DNA of 64,000 bases from Nitrospirales bacterium (lineage in GTDB: Bacteria > Nitrospirota > Nitrospiria > Nitrospirales > UBA8639), in NCBI GenBank assembly GCA_031315865.1, contig JALDRJ010000002.1, positions 889,147-953,146 of the forward strand, in the 5' to 3' direction. The translations under genes were made by a program, and so were the position numbers. The notes below the pieces were generated by a model. It was not told where the DNA came from, did no database searches, and saw only the letters and a program-made list of their open reading frames with translations. Below are positions 8,002 through 17,607 of the stretch, in pieces. The number at the start of each line of letters is the position of its first letter. The first letter of the stretch is position 1.

Positions 8002-8835
8002 ATGTCTGCTGAAGCCATAGCCAAGCCTTTCCTCCTGACTCACGATTTCCGTCAAACATTTGACAGCCTCATTGGAGAAGGGGCGCTCTTTCAAAAGCTC
8101 ATATCGGAAGCGCGCTTAACGGCACGAACAGATTGTCGAGTCCTACTCATAGGGGAGAAGGGGAGCGGTAAAGCAACTTTTGCCAGAAGCATCCATAACG
8201 AGAGCAGTCGAAGGCATTCCCCATTCCGTGTTCTACAGTGCGCCACATTCCAACCTACAGCTTCACGACATCCACTACGCCTCTCGAATCAGGAAGGCTC
8301 GGCACTCCAGAACGATTTCCATTTCGACCTGCCATTGGGTGGAACACTCTATCTTGACGGAGTTGAATCCCTCAGCCGTGACGCTCAAACCTGGCTTCTA
8401 CGTTTACTTGAGGCGAGTGAAGTGGAATCGTTACATCAATGTCATGGGATAAGGGACAGACAGCTTCGCATCATTGCGGGTTCAACCAAAAATTTGAAGG
8501 AAGACCTGACAGCTGGCCGATTTCGCGCTGAACTGTTTTACCGCTTGAATGTTGTCTCCCTGCACATTCCTCCTCTTCGCTATCGACGTGAAGATATTGG
8601 CGCCCTGACGGCCCATTTCGTCTCTATGTATGCTGAAAAATACGGAAAAACAATCCAGTACATGAGTGAAAAAACATTTGAAGTCCTCAGAACCTACCTT
8701 TGGCCAAAAAATATCGAAGAAATGAAAAAAGTCCTAGAACAGGCCATCATCTTTGCCAAGGACAACACACTCCACATCGAACACATTGCACAAGATCACA
8801 CCGACCTGCCGTTGCAGTCCCAAATTCACGTCTAA
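8002..8835 (+). CDS. degenerate sigma-54-activator-like AAA+ protein
   Basis: A 277-residue protein matching the central ATPase domain of NtrC-type activators. Walker A is GEKGSGKA (about 52-59). The Walker B region GGTLYLDGVESL has G where activators have the catalytic E. The sensor and arginine-finger region is well kept (FRAELFYRLNVVSLHIPPLR), as is the lid helix ending. The GAFTGA loop that contacts sigma-54 is absent: the span between the FRVLQC strand and Walker B is shortened and unlike the family. No receiver, GAF or Fis-type DNA-binding domain is attached. It therefore probably cannot open promoters itself and may instead bind or poison true activators. A sigma-54 promoter lies directly upstream. 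Confidence 0.75.
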   Translation: MSAEAIAKPFLLTHDFRQTFDSLIGEGALFQKLISEARLTARTDCRVLLIGEKGSGKATFARSIHNESSRRHSPFRVLQCATFQPTASRHPLRLSNQEGSALQNDFHFDLPLGGTLYLDGVESLSRDAQTWLLRLLEASEVESLHQCHGIRDRQLRIIAGSTKNLKEDLTAGRFRAELFYRLNVVSLHIPPLRYRREDIGALTAHFVSMYAEKYGKTIQYMSEKTFEVLRTYLWPKNIEEMKKVLEQAIIFAKDNTLHIEHIAQDHTDLPLQSQIHV

Positions 8836-9092
8836 AGCACGGGCTATCTTGCTAAAACCCCGAACGGCTCTCTCAACCTCTACCCGAATCCCCCCACACT
8901 CTTCATGGAGAAATTGCGTTTGAGGTCAGCCATCACGTTAAGTTATGCTTGATCGTTTAGAAATAGACTCTTCCGGACAGACATTCCGCCCCATTCACCC
9001 AGAACAACGATGTATCCGATAGTCTCCATCAAATCCATCACGAAGAAAGTTATGGCCTAACGACCATCGAAGACTCCCCGCACCGCCTTTCG

Positions 9093-10154
9093 ATGTCGAT
9101 CTTCTTACGTCAAACTTCATGGGTATTCTTACTTGTACTCGTCCTCAGCCTAGGAAATATTCCTGCACTCTTGGCGGACGAAGTACGATTGACGAATGGC
9201 GATCGCATAACGGGCACCATAATCCGTATGGAGCAGGATTCCCTCGTTCTCAAAACGTTTTACGGAGGAGAAATCCGGCTCGATTGGAACGTCATTGAAG
9301 GCTTCCAGTCGACCGAACCAGTGACCATTGAATTGCATGATGGCTCACAATTACGAGGTATCGTGGATGCTTCTGACCCCGAAGAAATCATCATGATTGA
9401 CCCGGAGGAAGTCATTACGCCCCCTGAAAAAGAAAAGACAATCCGAAAAATTTCATTAGCGACCATTTCGGCGATCAATCCGCTTCCGGCTTTTCAATAT
9501 GAAGGAAACACCTCGTTTGGAGGGAACCGAACGGCAGGCAATTCATCGACTCAAGCCGTGAACGCTTCTGCGGATTGGACCTTTCGTTTCCTGAAGAAAC
9601 ATCGCGCGGGAATTGGAGGCCGGTATAATTATGGTGAGTCACACGATACCGTGACGGCCAGAAACTCGAGAGCCTCTCTCAGTTACGACTACTTCGTCTC
9701 GGAAAAAATCTTTTTGAATTTTGACGAACTCTTCGAACAGGACTCATTCCAAGACTTGACGGTGAGAAGTTCAACGACGATCGGACTGGGCTACCAATTT
9801 TTTGACAGTGAAGAACATACGTTGGCCATTTCCGCAGGACCCGGCTTTGTGCTCCAGGATTTTCAGTCCAGGGCCACGATACGAAATCCCACGGGATTGT
9901 GGTCCATCGATTGGAAATACTGGCTCATTCCCAATGGAGTCGAGGTCTTTGTCGATCACCAAGGCTTCCAAGACTTTGGGGGTAATAGTTCAGCCCTTCG
10001 CGTCAATTCGCGACAGGGGTTTCGCCTTAAACTGAACCGGTATATGTTTGTGACATTTCAATACGACCTCCGTTTTAACAGTCGCCCCCTGTTCAACAAC
10101 AAAAAACTAGACGAAGCATTGATCTTCGGCATTGGATTTGACCTAAAAAACTGA
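9093..10154 (+). CDS. DUF481-family outer membrane protein (YdiY-like)
   Basis: A 353-residue protein with a signal peptide (hydrophobic WVFLLVLVLSLGNIPALLA). Residues about 30-125 hold short repeated beta elements of the LTNGDRITGTIIRM / LHDGSQLRGIV type. Residues about 135-353 are alternating-hydrophobicity strands (WTFRFLKKHRAGIGGRYNYG and others) typical of the DUF481 beta-barrel, ending IFGIGFDLKN like many outer-membrane proteins. Its stop overlaps the start of the next gene, so the two are coupled. Family members such as YdiY are induced by acid or salt in other bacteria; the function is unknown. The 257-base gap upstream shows no clear promoter. Confidence 0.85.
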   Translation: MSIFLRQTSWVFLLVLVLSLGNIPALLADEVRLTNGDRITGTIIRMEQDSLVLKTFYGGEIRLDWNVIEGFQSTEPVTIELHDGSQLRGIVDASDPEEIIMIDPEEVITPPEKEKTIRKISLATISAINPLPAFQYEGNTSFGGNRTAGNSSTQAVNASADWTFRFLKKHRAGIGGRYNYGESHDTVTARNSRASLSYDYFVSEKIFLNFDELFEQDSFQDLTVRSSTTIGLGYQFFDSEEHTLAISAGPGFVLQDFQSRATIRNPTGLWSIDWKYWLIPNGVEVFVDHQGFQDFGGNSSALRVNSRQGFRLKLNRYMFVTFQYDLRFNSRPLFNNKKLDEALIFGIGFDLKN

Positions 10155-11059
10155 TGGAGACACGATTGTTCGCTCTGATGATTATACTTCTGTACCTGTG
10201 GGTGGCTCCGCCTTCTGCCTTGTGCAACAGCGAAACGATCACAGATGAAGACCCTCGACTTCCGTTAGCGATGAAAGTCTTCCTCAAAAAACCCCATACC
10301 CGCCAATACGTTCTTCATATCCATCTGGCGAACATCAGCGGGGAAACCGTGAAGGTCGATGTTCACGACTTGCCGTGGAGTCCTCCTAACGATTCCCGCT
10401 GGCTTGTCGTGTCGCGCCTTGATCGCGACAAGAGCCCCCTTCAACAACTTGCCCCAAAATGGGATATCGGCTCTCAGAAAGTCCCACTCCTTCCCGGCGA
10501 GTCAATCCAGGGCGAGCTAGCTTTAAATCCCAGGATTCCTTCTCTATTACAGGAGATTGAGAAATACGGGATCCTCCTGCACTGGGACTGCCCTCCACCG
10601 TCATTAAAGTTTGTCTGTGCGCAAGATGCCCCTCAATCGATTACGATTCCCAAGGGAGACCCTGGTACTCCCGATCTCAACCGGACGGATGCGGATGCCT
10701 GTCATCAACTCGAAAAAACCATCGGATTAATCGATGTCTCTGAGGATCATCAAGCCCTCTTTCTTCACACGCAAGAACATGTCATTGCTGATCTGCCAAA
10801 AGTCCAATCGCTTCTGTACCAAGTCGACGACTACGTTCGACAATGTCAGCCTTCCTGGACCAACAGCTGGGCTGTGAATTTCTTTTCGGATGCGAAGTTT
10901 GCCGGATTTTTAAGCGACATGAAAAACGAACGGTACTTCGAGGAAGGGTTGTGGCAAAAAGCAAATATTGGACAATATTCCAGTCAGATACGGACCCTGT
11001 ACCGATTTCCTTGGAGCAAGAAAAGGTCCGACACTGTCTATCTATCGGTATACCGATGA
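10154..11059 (+). CDS. exported hypothetical protein coupled to the DUF481 gene
   Basis: A 301-residue protein whose ATG overlaps the stop of the DUF481 gene. A signal peptide (LFALMIILLYLWVAPPSALC) is clear, so it is periplasmic or, given the C near the cleavage site, possibly a lipoprotein, though no standard lipobox is seen. Residues about 40-150 look beta-rich (VLHIHLANISGETVKVDV, a common Ig-like edge pattern). Residues about 175-301 are more helical. No family is recognised. The tight coupling suggests a shared role with the outer-membrane partner. Transcription ends at or before the hairpin at 11092. Confidence 0.65.
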   Translation: METRLFALMIILLYLWVAPPSALCNSETITDEDPRLPLAMKVFLKKPHTRQYVLHIHLANISGETVKVDVHDLPWSPPNDSRWLVVSRLDRDKSPLQQLAPKWDIGSQKVPLLPGESIQGELALNPRIPSLLQEIEKYGILLHWDCPPPSLKFVCAQDAPQSITIPKGDPGTPDLNRTDADACHQLEKTIGLIDVSEDHQALFLHTQEHVIADLPKVQSLLYQVDDYVRQCQPSWTNSWAVNFFSDAKFAGFLSDMKNERYFEEGLWQKANIGQYSSQIRTLYRFPWSKKRSDTVYLSVYR

Positions 11060-11091
11060 ATAACCCGTTCCCAGGACATAGGAAAAACGAA

Positions 11092-11118
11092 GGGCCCTTT
11101 GATTCTCTCAAAGGGCCC
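11092..11118 (-). terminator. terminator hairpin between convergent genes
   Basis: GGGCCCTTTGA (11092-11102) and TCAAAGGGCCC (11108-11118) form a perfect 11-bp stem with a 5-base loop. On the minus strand it is followed within three bases by a run of five T, so it ends transcription from the gene at 11432; it may also stop the plus-strand operon. Confidence 0.85.
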
Positions 11119-11156
11119 CTCATCAAAAACCACGCATGACCACACTCAAAACATTG

Positions 11157-11432
11157 CTATTCAGCTCCGGCTTTTAATTCATTGACCTTGCCTTTAACGC
11201 GTTCAAAAGCCCCTTTCGTTTTTCCTTTTGCCCGCTCCATTGCGGCATTCATCTTATTGCCTTTGGCCTCCTCAATCTGGGCATTGATTTCTCCTTTGGC
11301 TTCGGCAGCACTAGCCTTGGTTTCAGCCTTCATCGACTCTACCTTTGCGGCCGTATCTCCAGCGAACGACACCGAATACAGGCTCACACACGAAACCATC
11401 ACGGCAATAGCGATAACACCGACTATCTTCAT
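11157..11432 (-). CDS. small exported Ala/Lys/Glu-rich helical protein
   Basis: A 91-residue protein from the ATG at 11432, which has GGAGA upstream; a longer frame to 11492 adds unlike residues. A signal peptide (MKIVGVIAIAVMVSCVSLYS) is followed by repeated segments rich in A, K, E and M such as AETKASAAEAKGEINAQIEE and AMERAKGKTKGAFERVKGKV, with an 11-residue-like periodicity. It should form a long amphipathic helix, resembling apolipoprotein-like and LEA-like stress proteins. Function unknown; protection of membranes or proteins in the periplasm is a guess. Ends at a strong terminator. Confidence 0.7.
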   Translation of the reverse strand: MKIVGVIAIAVMVSCVSLYSVSFAGDTAAKVESMKAETKASAAEAKGEINAQIEEAKGNKMNAAMERAKGKTKGAFERVKGKVNELKAGAE

Positions 11433-11612
11433 TGGATCTCCTACGTTCCGAGGGGGTGTACGAATGGTTAAGGAATAAAGGCTTATACTCAAGCTGAAAC
11501 GTTACCAGATGAGTACCAACATTGACAAACCGACTGAAAGCCAGGAGCGATACAGGAGAGAACCGCCGATAGGCCTCAAAAACCAATTAACGGGGACGAA
11601 AGATGGTGAAAC

Positions 11613-12599
11613 TTAGACGGCTATTTTTTCGGAGTCACGGTTTTTCTTGGCCTGATTTAAAGACGTCTGCTCTAACGCCCAACGTGGAACCGGACGAATG
11701 TCCCAGATAAGTCCACACCATTGAAATCCGCGAAGGAGATAGTAGGTGATGTCGAGTTCCCACCATCGAAACCCTTGCCTGGTCGAACTCGGGTAATGAT
11801 GGTGATTATTATGCCACCCTTCTCCCAGGGTCAGGAGAGCAAGAAGGAAATTGTTGCGACTGTTGTCGGAAGTCGCGTACGGTCTGGTCCCAAACAAATG
11901 AGACAATGAATTAATCGTAAAGGTTCCGTGATATAAAGCCACGGTAGAAATCACAAATCCCCAGACGAGCATTTGTAACCCGTTGGTTTCCAGTTGAGGA
12001 TACATGTTCGCCAGCCATTCGCCGAACACGAACAGACTCACGGCCAGGACAAACGGGACCAACACATCGAACCGATCCAAAAAACGCAACTCAGGGAAGC
12101 GGGCAAAGTCCCGAATTTTCTTGAGATTCGTCGTGCCTTGCTGGTGTGACAGCACCCAACCTAAATGGCTCCACCAAAATCCGTGATGGACGGGCGAATG
12201 CACGTCTGTTGGTTGATCGGAACAGGCATGATGCGTTCGATGATTAGATGCCCACCATAATGGACCGCGCTGCACAGCGCTGGCACCAAAAACAGCAAAC
12301 ACAAACTGCATGACTCGCGAAGTCCGGAAAGTCTTATGTGAAAAATATCGATGATAAAACCCTGTGATCGCGAACATCCTTGTGGCGTACAACAGCACCG
12401 CCATCCCCACAGCGACCCAACTCCAACCGACCCAAAAAACCGTTAACACTAATGCATGAAGAACCAAAAACGGCAGGGTACGAATTAAATCCATCGCGCG
12501 GCTGTCTTGCTCGGAAGACAGATTCGTTTCGGCATGTGAGTCAAACCATCGCCGTATTCCATTCCAGACCTTTACGGTAATTTGCCAGATTTCAGACAT
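11613..12599 (-). CDS. acyl-lipid/acyl-CoA delta-9-type fatty acid desaturase
   Basis: A 328-residue integral membrane di-iron desaturase. The three histidine boxes are HRYFSH (83-88), HRTHH (120-124) and HNNHH (263-267), as in stearoyl-CoA-type desaturases. Four membrane segments surround them (about 40-80 and 180-225). It introduces a double bond into saturated acyl chains of membrane lipids or acyl-CoA, using oxygen and an electron donor that is not encoded nearby. Length is typical for the bacterial family. No operon partner; a 180-base gap separates it from the downstream small gene. Useful for membrane fluidity in cold-adapted aerobes. Confidence 0.92.
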   Translation of the reverse strand: MSEIWQITVKVWNGIRRWFDSHAETNLSSEQDSRAMDLIRTLPFLVLHALVLTVFWVGWSWVAVGMAVLLYATRMFAITGFYHRYFSHKTFRTSRVMQFVFAVFGASAVQRGPLWWASNHRTHHACSDQPTDVHSPVHHGFWWSHLGWVLSHQQGTTNLKKIRDFARFPELRFLDRFDVLVPFVLAVSLFVFGEWLANMYPQLETNGLQMLVWGFVISTVALYHGTFTINSLSHLFGTRPYATSDNSRNNFLLALLTLGEGWHNNHHHYPSSTRQGFRWWELDITYYLLRGFQWCGLIWDIRPVPRWALEQTSLNQAKKNRDSEKIAV

Positions 12600-13447
12600 C
12601 CATCATCAACCTTTCTCGTTTAACGCAAGAAACTAAAAGGAATTGAACGACTCAACTTCACACAAGTTTTTATTGAGTTTTCACGAATGCATTTTAGCCA
12701 TCAAACCAACGTAGATTGTATTGGGGAGGATAAAAAACCCCATAATTTAAACCAGATAGGATACAAGTTGCAAATGAAAAATGAAATAAATTAAAAAAAT
12801 GATAGGTTCTCAGCTGGGCAAATTAACAAGTTAAGGAGAATCGAATTCGTCTGAGAATTGATCTCCCCGAAATCAATTTCGGCTTCCCCCTCCACAACGC
12901 TGCCAGGATTCATACGGGTTTCTTCTTTATTTTCGAGCCAAAAACCAAATTATAGGTAGAGTACAAGTAACCATACCAGACTAGTTGATAAGAACATGAG
13001 TTTTGGAAGTGGTCAACTGAAGCAATCTTTAAAAATAGAAAAAATAAAGAAGAGGGATTTCTGATTTTTACGAAACTCAGAATTAGAGCGATTTCGCACG
13101 CATCAATGTGAGCGAAAATGCAAAAATCTCACTACCAAAAAATGCTCAAAGATACGGTAAAGTTGAAAAACCCTTCAATTATCAACAAGTCATATTTTAA
13201 ATGAAAACTTTATTTCCTAGAATGATTTTTGCATATATAAGTACCTATGCTTGCAGGGAAAATGTAAATCATCATATTTCTATGTGAGGCCTGGTGATGA
13301 ATCTCCTAAATGAAATCATTGTCGTTGTCGTCGTCATTGTGATGGGAATCGGACAATATTTATTTTTCCATTGAAATTTTTCTAGATTTTCATTTGCAAG
13401 TCATGCATTAAAACTGGCAAGAGTTTTTAAAGTCGTTTCCCCTGATT
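12600..13447. other. AT-rich intergenic region
   Basis: About 850 bases, clearly richer in A and T than the genes on both sides. It should hold the promoter of the desaturase gene (minus strand). Apart from the tiny frame at 13297-13374 no gene, repeat or stable hairpin was recognised. The base composition could mark a past insertion or a nucleoid-protein binding zone. Confidence 0.4.
13297..13374 (+). CDS. possible 25-residue membrane peptide
   Basis: An ATG-started frame of 25 codons: MNLLNE, a run of 12 mostly I and V residues, MGIGQYLFFH, stop. It would form one membrane helix, like KdpF-type or type I toxin peptides. The upstream TGAGG could serve as a weak ribosome binding site. No partner or antisense RNA was identified. 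It may be chance, but the composition is strikingly membrane-like within an otherwise unremarkable AT-rich region. Confidence 0.3.
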   Translation: MNLLNEIIVVVVVIVMGIGQYLFFH

Positions 13448-15565
13448 TTACGTGCCTACCTGGTTTGTGTCTTCCGTTAGTTTTCTCATTGTCACGACCG
13501 CTCCAATCACGATTCCATCCTTTACAATCGGGTGAGACCAACATTCCACAGGGAAAAATTTCTTATTCGCATCAACAAAAATTTCCTCTGTACTGTGGCG
13601 ATGCTCTCCTCGGAGAGTTGACTGGCAAAACGTACATGTTTCAAAAGAATTGGGTTGGCCATTCGGTTCGGTGGGATGCAGTATGTCATGAGCATTTTTC
13701 CCAAGAAGAAAAGAGCTATCTTTGTACCCTAACAGACGAAGGCATGCCGCATTGCAAAGTGTGAAGTTGCCATCTTGATCTAATCCAAAAATCGCTTCAG
13801 TTGTAGAATTCAGGACGAGTCGTTCGCGTTCTTCGGTCGCTCGAAGGGTTTCTTCAGTTTCGCGGTGACCAATAAAATGTCCAATTTGAATGCCGATAGC
13901 TGTAAACATGTTGAGCAATTCTTCGTCCGGCTCCACGTGATCGGAACTGAAAAATTCCATGACGCTGCGCACCTGACCGCCGAGAAGAATCGGAAAAGCC
14001 AATGCCCCTTGGAGCCCTTCTCTCTTTGCGGCTGCTGCTAAGGGATGGTTTGGCTTCTGAGCAATGTCAATGATGCCTAGGGGTTCTCCTTTTTTCCAAA
14101 CTTGTCCGGCCAATCCCTCTCCCAATGCGAGTTTGAGGCGACGGCTAGCGTCGATAACCCCTTCAAAATAGTGAGAAGGAGCGTGCCACGTTTCAATACA
14201 CTCCAGCGCGTTGGTCATCGGATTTACCTGCCAGAGCAAACCGACTTTCCAATGTAATTCCCAACAAATCGATTGAAGAATTTGTCCATAGGTTTTTTCA
14301 AGCGTTTCCGATTCAACCAGGACACTAGCCACGGCGTTGTAGACTGCCAGCCGGCGTTCTTTGTGCTTTCGCTCGACAAATTGTCCTAATTGTCGTCCGA
14401 AGGCGCTGAACATATTGAGAAGTTCCGTATCGGGAGCCATGACTTCCTGACTGAAAAATTCCATCACGCTCAACACGTGATCTCCTGCTTGGATAGGAAA
14501 GGCAAATCCTCCATGTAGCCCTTCTTGATCGGCAGCTGAGGCACGTGGGAAGTTCGTATCTTTGGCCACGTCCTCGATCCATGCCGGTTCTCCTTGCTTC
14601 CAGACCCGTCCGGGAAAGCCGACTCCACGAGCAAAAGTCAATCCACGGGTTTGTGAAACGAACGTGTCCAGATTCAGCGATGGATGCTGCCAAATATCCA
14701 CGCAATGAAGAACTTGCGCTTGATGGTCGATTTCCCAAATGGCTCCGATGTTCCAATTCAAACTCTGACAAATGGCTTGAAGGATTTGTTTGTGGGCGTC
14801 GGTAATCGATTCAACCTGAACCAGAATGGATGTCACGGCATGGTGTGTGGCTAGCCGCCGCTCTGTCTGCTTCAAATGTGTGATATCCAGGGCAAAACCC
14901 AAAAGATTTTTCCCATGGGCCTCCTCGGGAATTAAGCAGTTCATAAACCACCAGGGTTGTCCGCGATACATTCCAGAACTTTCATAAAAAATCGGGTCCC
15001 GCGTTTCAGATGAAAGGATTTTTTCACGCATTTCAACTGGAGGTTCGAGGGCATTGCGCCCATAGGATCCCAATCCAGAAATACCGATTCTGTTCAGTCC
15101 TTTTCCCACGGATTCTTTTAAATATCCATCTTCTCCTAAGTGAAAGGCCACGGTCGGCATGTTCCGGAGAATACCGGCCAACATTTGGCTCTTGCCCCGA
15201 ATGTCGGCATCCGCGGATTTAATTTGCCTCGCCAGGATGGCTGTGACCCATATGGCAAACAAGGCCATCACTCGGTTGATTTCGGCTAACCACAATTCTG
15301 AGCCTTGGGGCGAGAGTAAAAATCCGAAAAAGGTCAAAGCCGAACAGCCGATTGCTGCATACAACGGATCGCGTGGGTCGGGTGAACGGAGAATGACTAA
15401 GACCACGGCGACATAGGGGACGGCTTCCGCCACACCTAATGGCATCACTAAATCCACGCCAAAGATGATCGCGGCCAAGAACACGGCTAAGGCAATAATA
15501 CGTGGACGGTCCTTTGATAGATCAGGTTCTTCTTCGGGAAGTGAGAAGGGTCGATCCATGGTCAA
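13448..15565 (-). CDS. membrane PAS-GAF-GAF-PAS sensor without output domain
   Basis: A 705-residue protein. The N-terminus has three or four membrane helices (about 22-112). A PAS-like domain (about 125-235) is followed by two tandem GAF domains (about 240-400 and 410-565) that resemble each other closely (paired motifs such as SVMEFFS, and GFPGRVWKQGEP matched by GLAGQVWKKGEP). A second PAS domain (about 575-695) has TEEIFVDANKKFFPVECW. It ends there: no kinase, GGDEF, EAL or phosphatase domain is seen. It could signal through protein contacts, or be a kinase that lost its catalytic part. It follows the SulP gene by 96 bases on the same strand and may sense the state linked to that transporter. 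Confidence 0.8.
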   Translation of the reverse strand: MTMDRPFSLPEEEPDLSKDRPRIIALAVFLAAIIFGVDLVMPLGVAEAVPYVAVVLVILRSPDPRDPLYAAIGCSALTFFGFLLSPQGSELWLAEINRVMALFAIWVTAILARQIKSADADIRGKSQMLAGILRNMPTVAFHLGEDGYLKESVGKGLNRIGISGLGSYGRNALEPPVEMREKILSSETRDPIFYESSGMYRGQPWWFMNCLIPEEAHGKNLLGFALDITHLKQTERRLATHHAVTSILVQVESITDAHKQILQAICQSLNWNIGAIWEIDHQAQVLHCVDIWQHPSLNLDTFVSQTRGLTFARGVGFPGRVWKQGEPAWIEDVAKDTNFPRASAADQEGLHGGFAFPIQAGDHVLSVMEFFSQEVMAPDTELLNMFSAFGRQLGQFVERKHKERRLAVYNAVASVLVESETLEKTYGQILQSICWELHWKVGLLWQVNPMTNALECIETWHAPSHYFEGVIDASRRLKLALGEGLAGQVWKKGEPLGIIDIAQKPNHPLAAAAKREGLQGALAFPILLGGQVRSVMEFFSSDHVEPDEELLNMFTAIGIQIGHFIGHRETEETLRATEERERLVLNSTTEAIFGLDQDGNFTLCNAACLRLLGYKDSSFLLGKNAHDILHPTEPNGQPNSFETCTFCQSTLRGEHRHSTEEIFVDANKKFFPVECWSHPIVKDGIVIGAVVTMRKLTEDTNQVGT

Positions 15566-15661
15566 GTCAAACTCCTTTTACAGATGATGGCAAACGAAAG
15601 GATCTTCCAGGATGAGAGGAAACCGATCGGTAGAGTCAATGGCCGTTTTCCCGCAGGCTCT

Positions 15662-17362
15662 TTAAGATGAATAAGCGGATGCCGCGTGTCCGACTGCCCG
15701 CACACCGGGTGGGCGGTCATCTGGATGGCTTGACCCGGCTTCATAGGCTGCCTGCCGGAGAGCATCCACCCGCAGGGCGAATTCGTGTCCCGGCCGTATT
15801 TTGGCGGTCACACCCATACCCTCCAATACCTTACGAACGCCGGGATGCATACCCGTGAAAAACAGATGTTGTCCATGATCTTGGATCATAGACAACATGT
15901 CTTCAACGGCTAATGCCGCGGTACCATCGATGGCTGGGACATCGGCAAGGTCTAACACGACGCTGGAAAAGTTATTAAACCCCTTCACGTTTTCAAGGCG
16001 GCGCACCATGTTTTTGGCGGAGCCGAAACTCATGGGCCCATCCACATGAATCAGCACAATTTTACCACGATTCCGTTCCAGGATCGCGGTTTCTTCGAGA
16101 TCAAGAGAGACGTGTTTGGATGGTGCTGTAATGAACCGGAGGTTAGCCAGCTCAAGGTCCGCCATTCTCTTCACGAACAACAGGCTCGCGAGCACCAGCC
16201 CAATCCCAACGGCAGTGATCAAGTCAATGACAACCGTGATCAATAGAACGACGGCCATGATAAACACGTCGGCGCGTGGCGCATCGGCAAGGTGACGAAG
16301 GAATCGCCAATCAACAATATCAAGCCCGACTTTGAATAAGATGCCGGCCAATACGGCTAAGGGTATTTGTTCAGCCAACGGGCCCAACTCCAAGAGGGTG
16401 GCCAACAGCACGACCGCCATGAGGGCTCCAGAAATGGGTGTGCGTCCTCCTGTTCGAATGTTTGCCACAGACCGCATCGTGGCTCCGGCTCCAGGTAATC
16501 CTCCAAAGAACCCCGCGACCATGTTTCCGATACCTTGGCCGACCAACTCGCGATTAGAGTCATGTTGCGTTCGTGTCATGTTGTCGCAGACGAGAGACGT
16601 GAGCAGACTATCAATGCTTCCCAGTAGGGCGAGGACCAGGGCAGATTCCACGATGAGAGTTAAGGAATCTTGATGTAACACCGGGGTAATGATGGACGGA
16701 AATCCAGCGGGCACCTCCCCGATCAACGGCACGCCGGGAAAAAAGAAGTACGCGGTGAGGGTGCCCACTAATAGCGCTAAGAGTTGTGGCGGAATAAAGC
16801 GGCTAATCTGAGCAGGAGTCAAATACATGAGAGCCACGGTAATGAAACCGAGAAATGTCGCTTCCGTGGAAATTCCGGCAAAGAATTCAGGAATGGCTTC
16901 TAGGTTGGCCACGACACCTCCCGTTTTCGCAGCATGGCCAACCAACGGTCCAATTTGTAGGATAAGGATGATGCACCCGATTCCGCTCATGAATCCAGAA
17001 ATGACTGGATAGGGTACAAAGGCAATGTACTGCCCAACTCCAAACAGTCCAAACATGATCTGGAGGCCACCCCCTAAAATGACGGCGGTAAATGCCAATG
17101 CAGGCTCATCGGGGAATTGCGCAATGATGCTGGCCATGACCACGGTCAAGGGACCGGTTGGGCCCGAACATTGGGCTGGCGTGCCGCCAAACAACGCAGC
17201 AAAAAACCCGACAAAGATTGCGCCATAGAGACCTGCGATGGCGCCGATTCCTGACGCGACGCCAAAGGCCAACGCCAACGGCAACGCGACGATTGCCGCA
17301 ACAAGGCCTCCGTAGATATCGCCGCGAAGATTATTGAAACGGAGCCCATAAACCAAGGTCAT
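15662..17362 (-). CDS. SulP-family anion permease with STAS domain (BicA-like)
   Basis: A 566-residue transporter. About twelve membrane segments span residues 12-400, with the SulP signature region around FAALFGGTPAQCSGPTGPLT and a conserved GGLPGAGATMRSVANIRTGG. A cytoplasmic STAS domain follows (about 430-540: VLIHVDGPMSFGSAKN, VVLDLADVPAIDGTAALAV). SulP proteins carry sulfate, bicarbonate or other anions; the cyanobacterial BicA is a Na+-dependent bicarbonate member. The two DabA genes and Mrp cluster nearby favour bicarbonate, but the substrate cannot be read from sequence alone. It is divergent from dabA at 17976 and is followed by the PAS/GAF sensor. Confidence 0.88.
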   Translation of the reverse strand: MTLVYGLRFNNLRGDIYGGLVAAIVALPLALAFGVASGIGAIAGLYGAIFVGFFAALFGGTPAQCSGPTGPLTVVMASIIAQFPDEPALAFTAVILGGGLQIMFGLFGVGQYIAFVPYPVISGFMSGIGCIILILQIGPLVGHAAKTGGVVANLEAIPEFFAGISTEATFLGFITVALMYLTPAQISRFIPPQLLALLVGTLTAYFFFPGVPLIGEVPAGFPSIITPVLHQDSLTLIVESALVLALLGSIDSLLTSLVCDNMTRTQHDSNRELVGQGIGNMVAGFFGGLPGAGATMRSVANIRTGGRTPISGALMAVVLLATLLELGPLAEQIPLAVLAGILFKVGLDIVDWRFLRHLADAPRADVFIMAVVLLITVVIDLITAVGIGLVLASLLFVKRMADLELANLRFITAPSKHVSLDLEETAILERNRGKIVLIHVDGPMSFGSAKNMVRRLENVKGFNNFSSVVLDLADVPAIDGTAALAVEDMLSMIQDHGQHLFFTGMHPGVRKVLEGMGVTAKIRPGHEFALRVDALRQAAYEAGSSHPDDRPPGVRAVGHAASAYSS

Positions 17363-17607
17363 AGGACGATTCCATCATAATCGAGTCTATAGAGGGACAA
17401 AAAAAACGAGAAAACAGAAGAGTGAAGGACGAGGTTCTTCTCTCCCTGGCGGCAAAGAAGCTTGAAACCTTTAAAACAACTTTTCTGCCATGAGCTATCA
17501 AAACAATTGTCAGGCGGTCGGTTGGTTGACAATCCGAAAAACTGGATACCAAACCAGAATGTCATGTTCTCCTCCACTAAGGTCCAGCGAGGTGAGCTTA
17601 TACGTTT

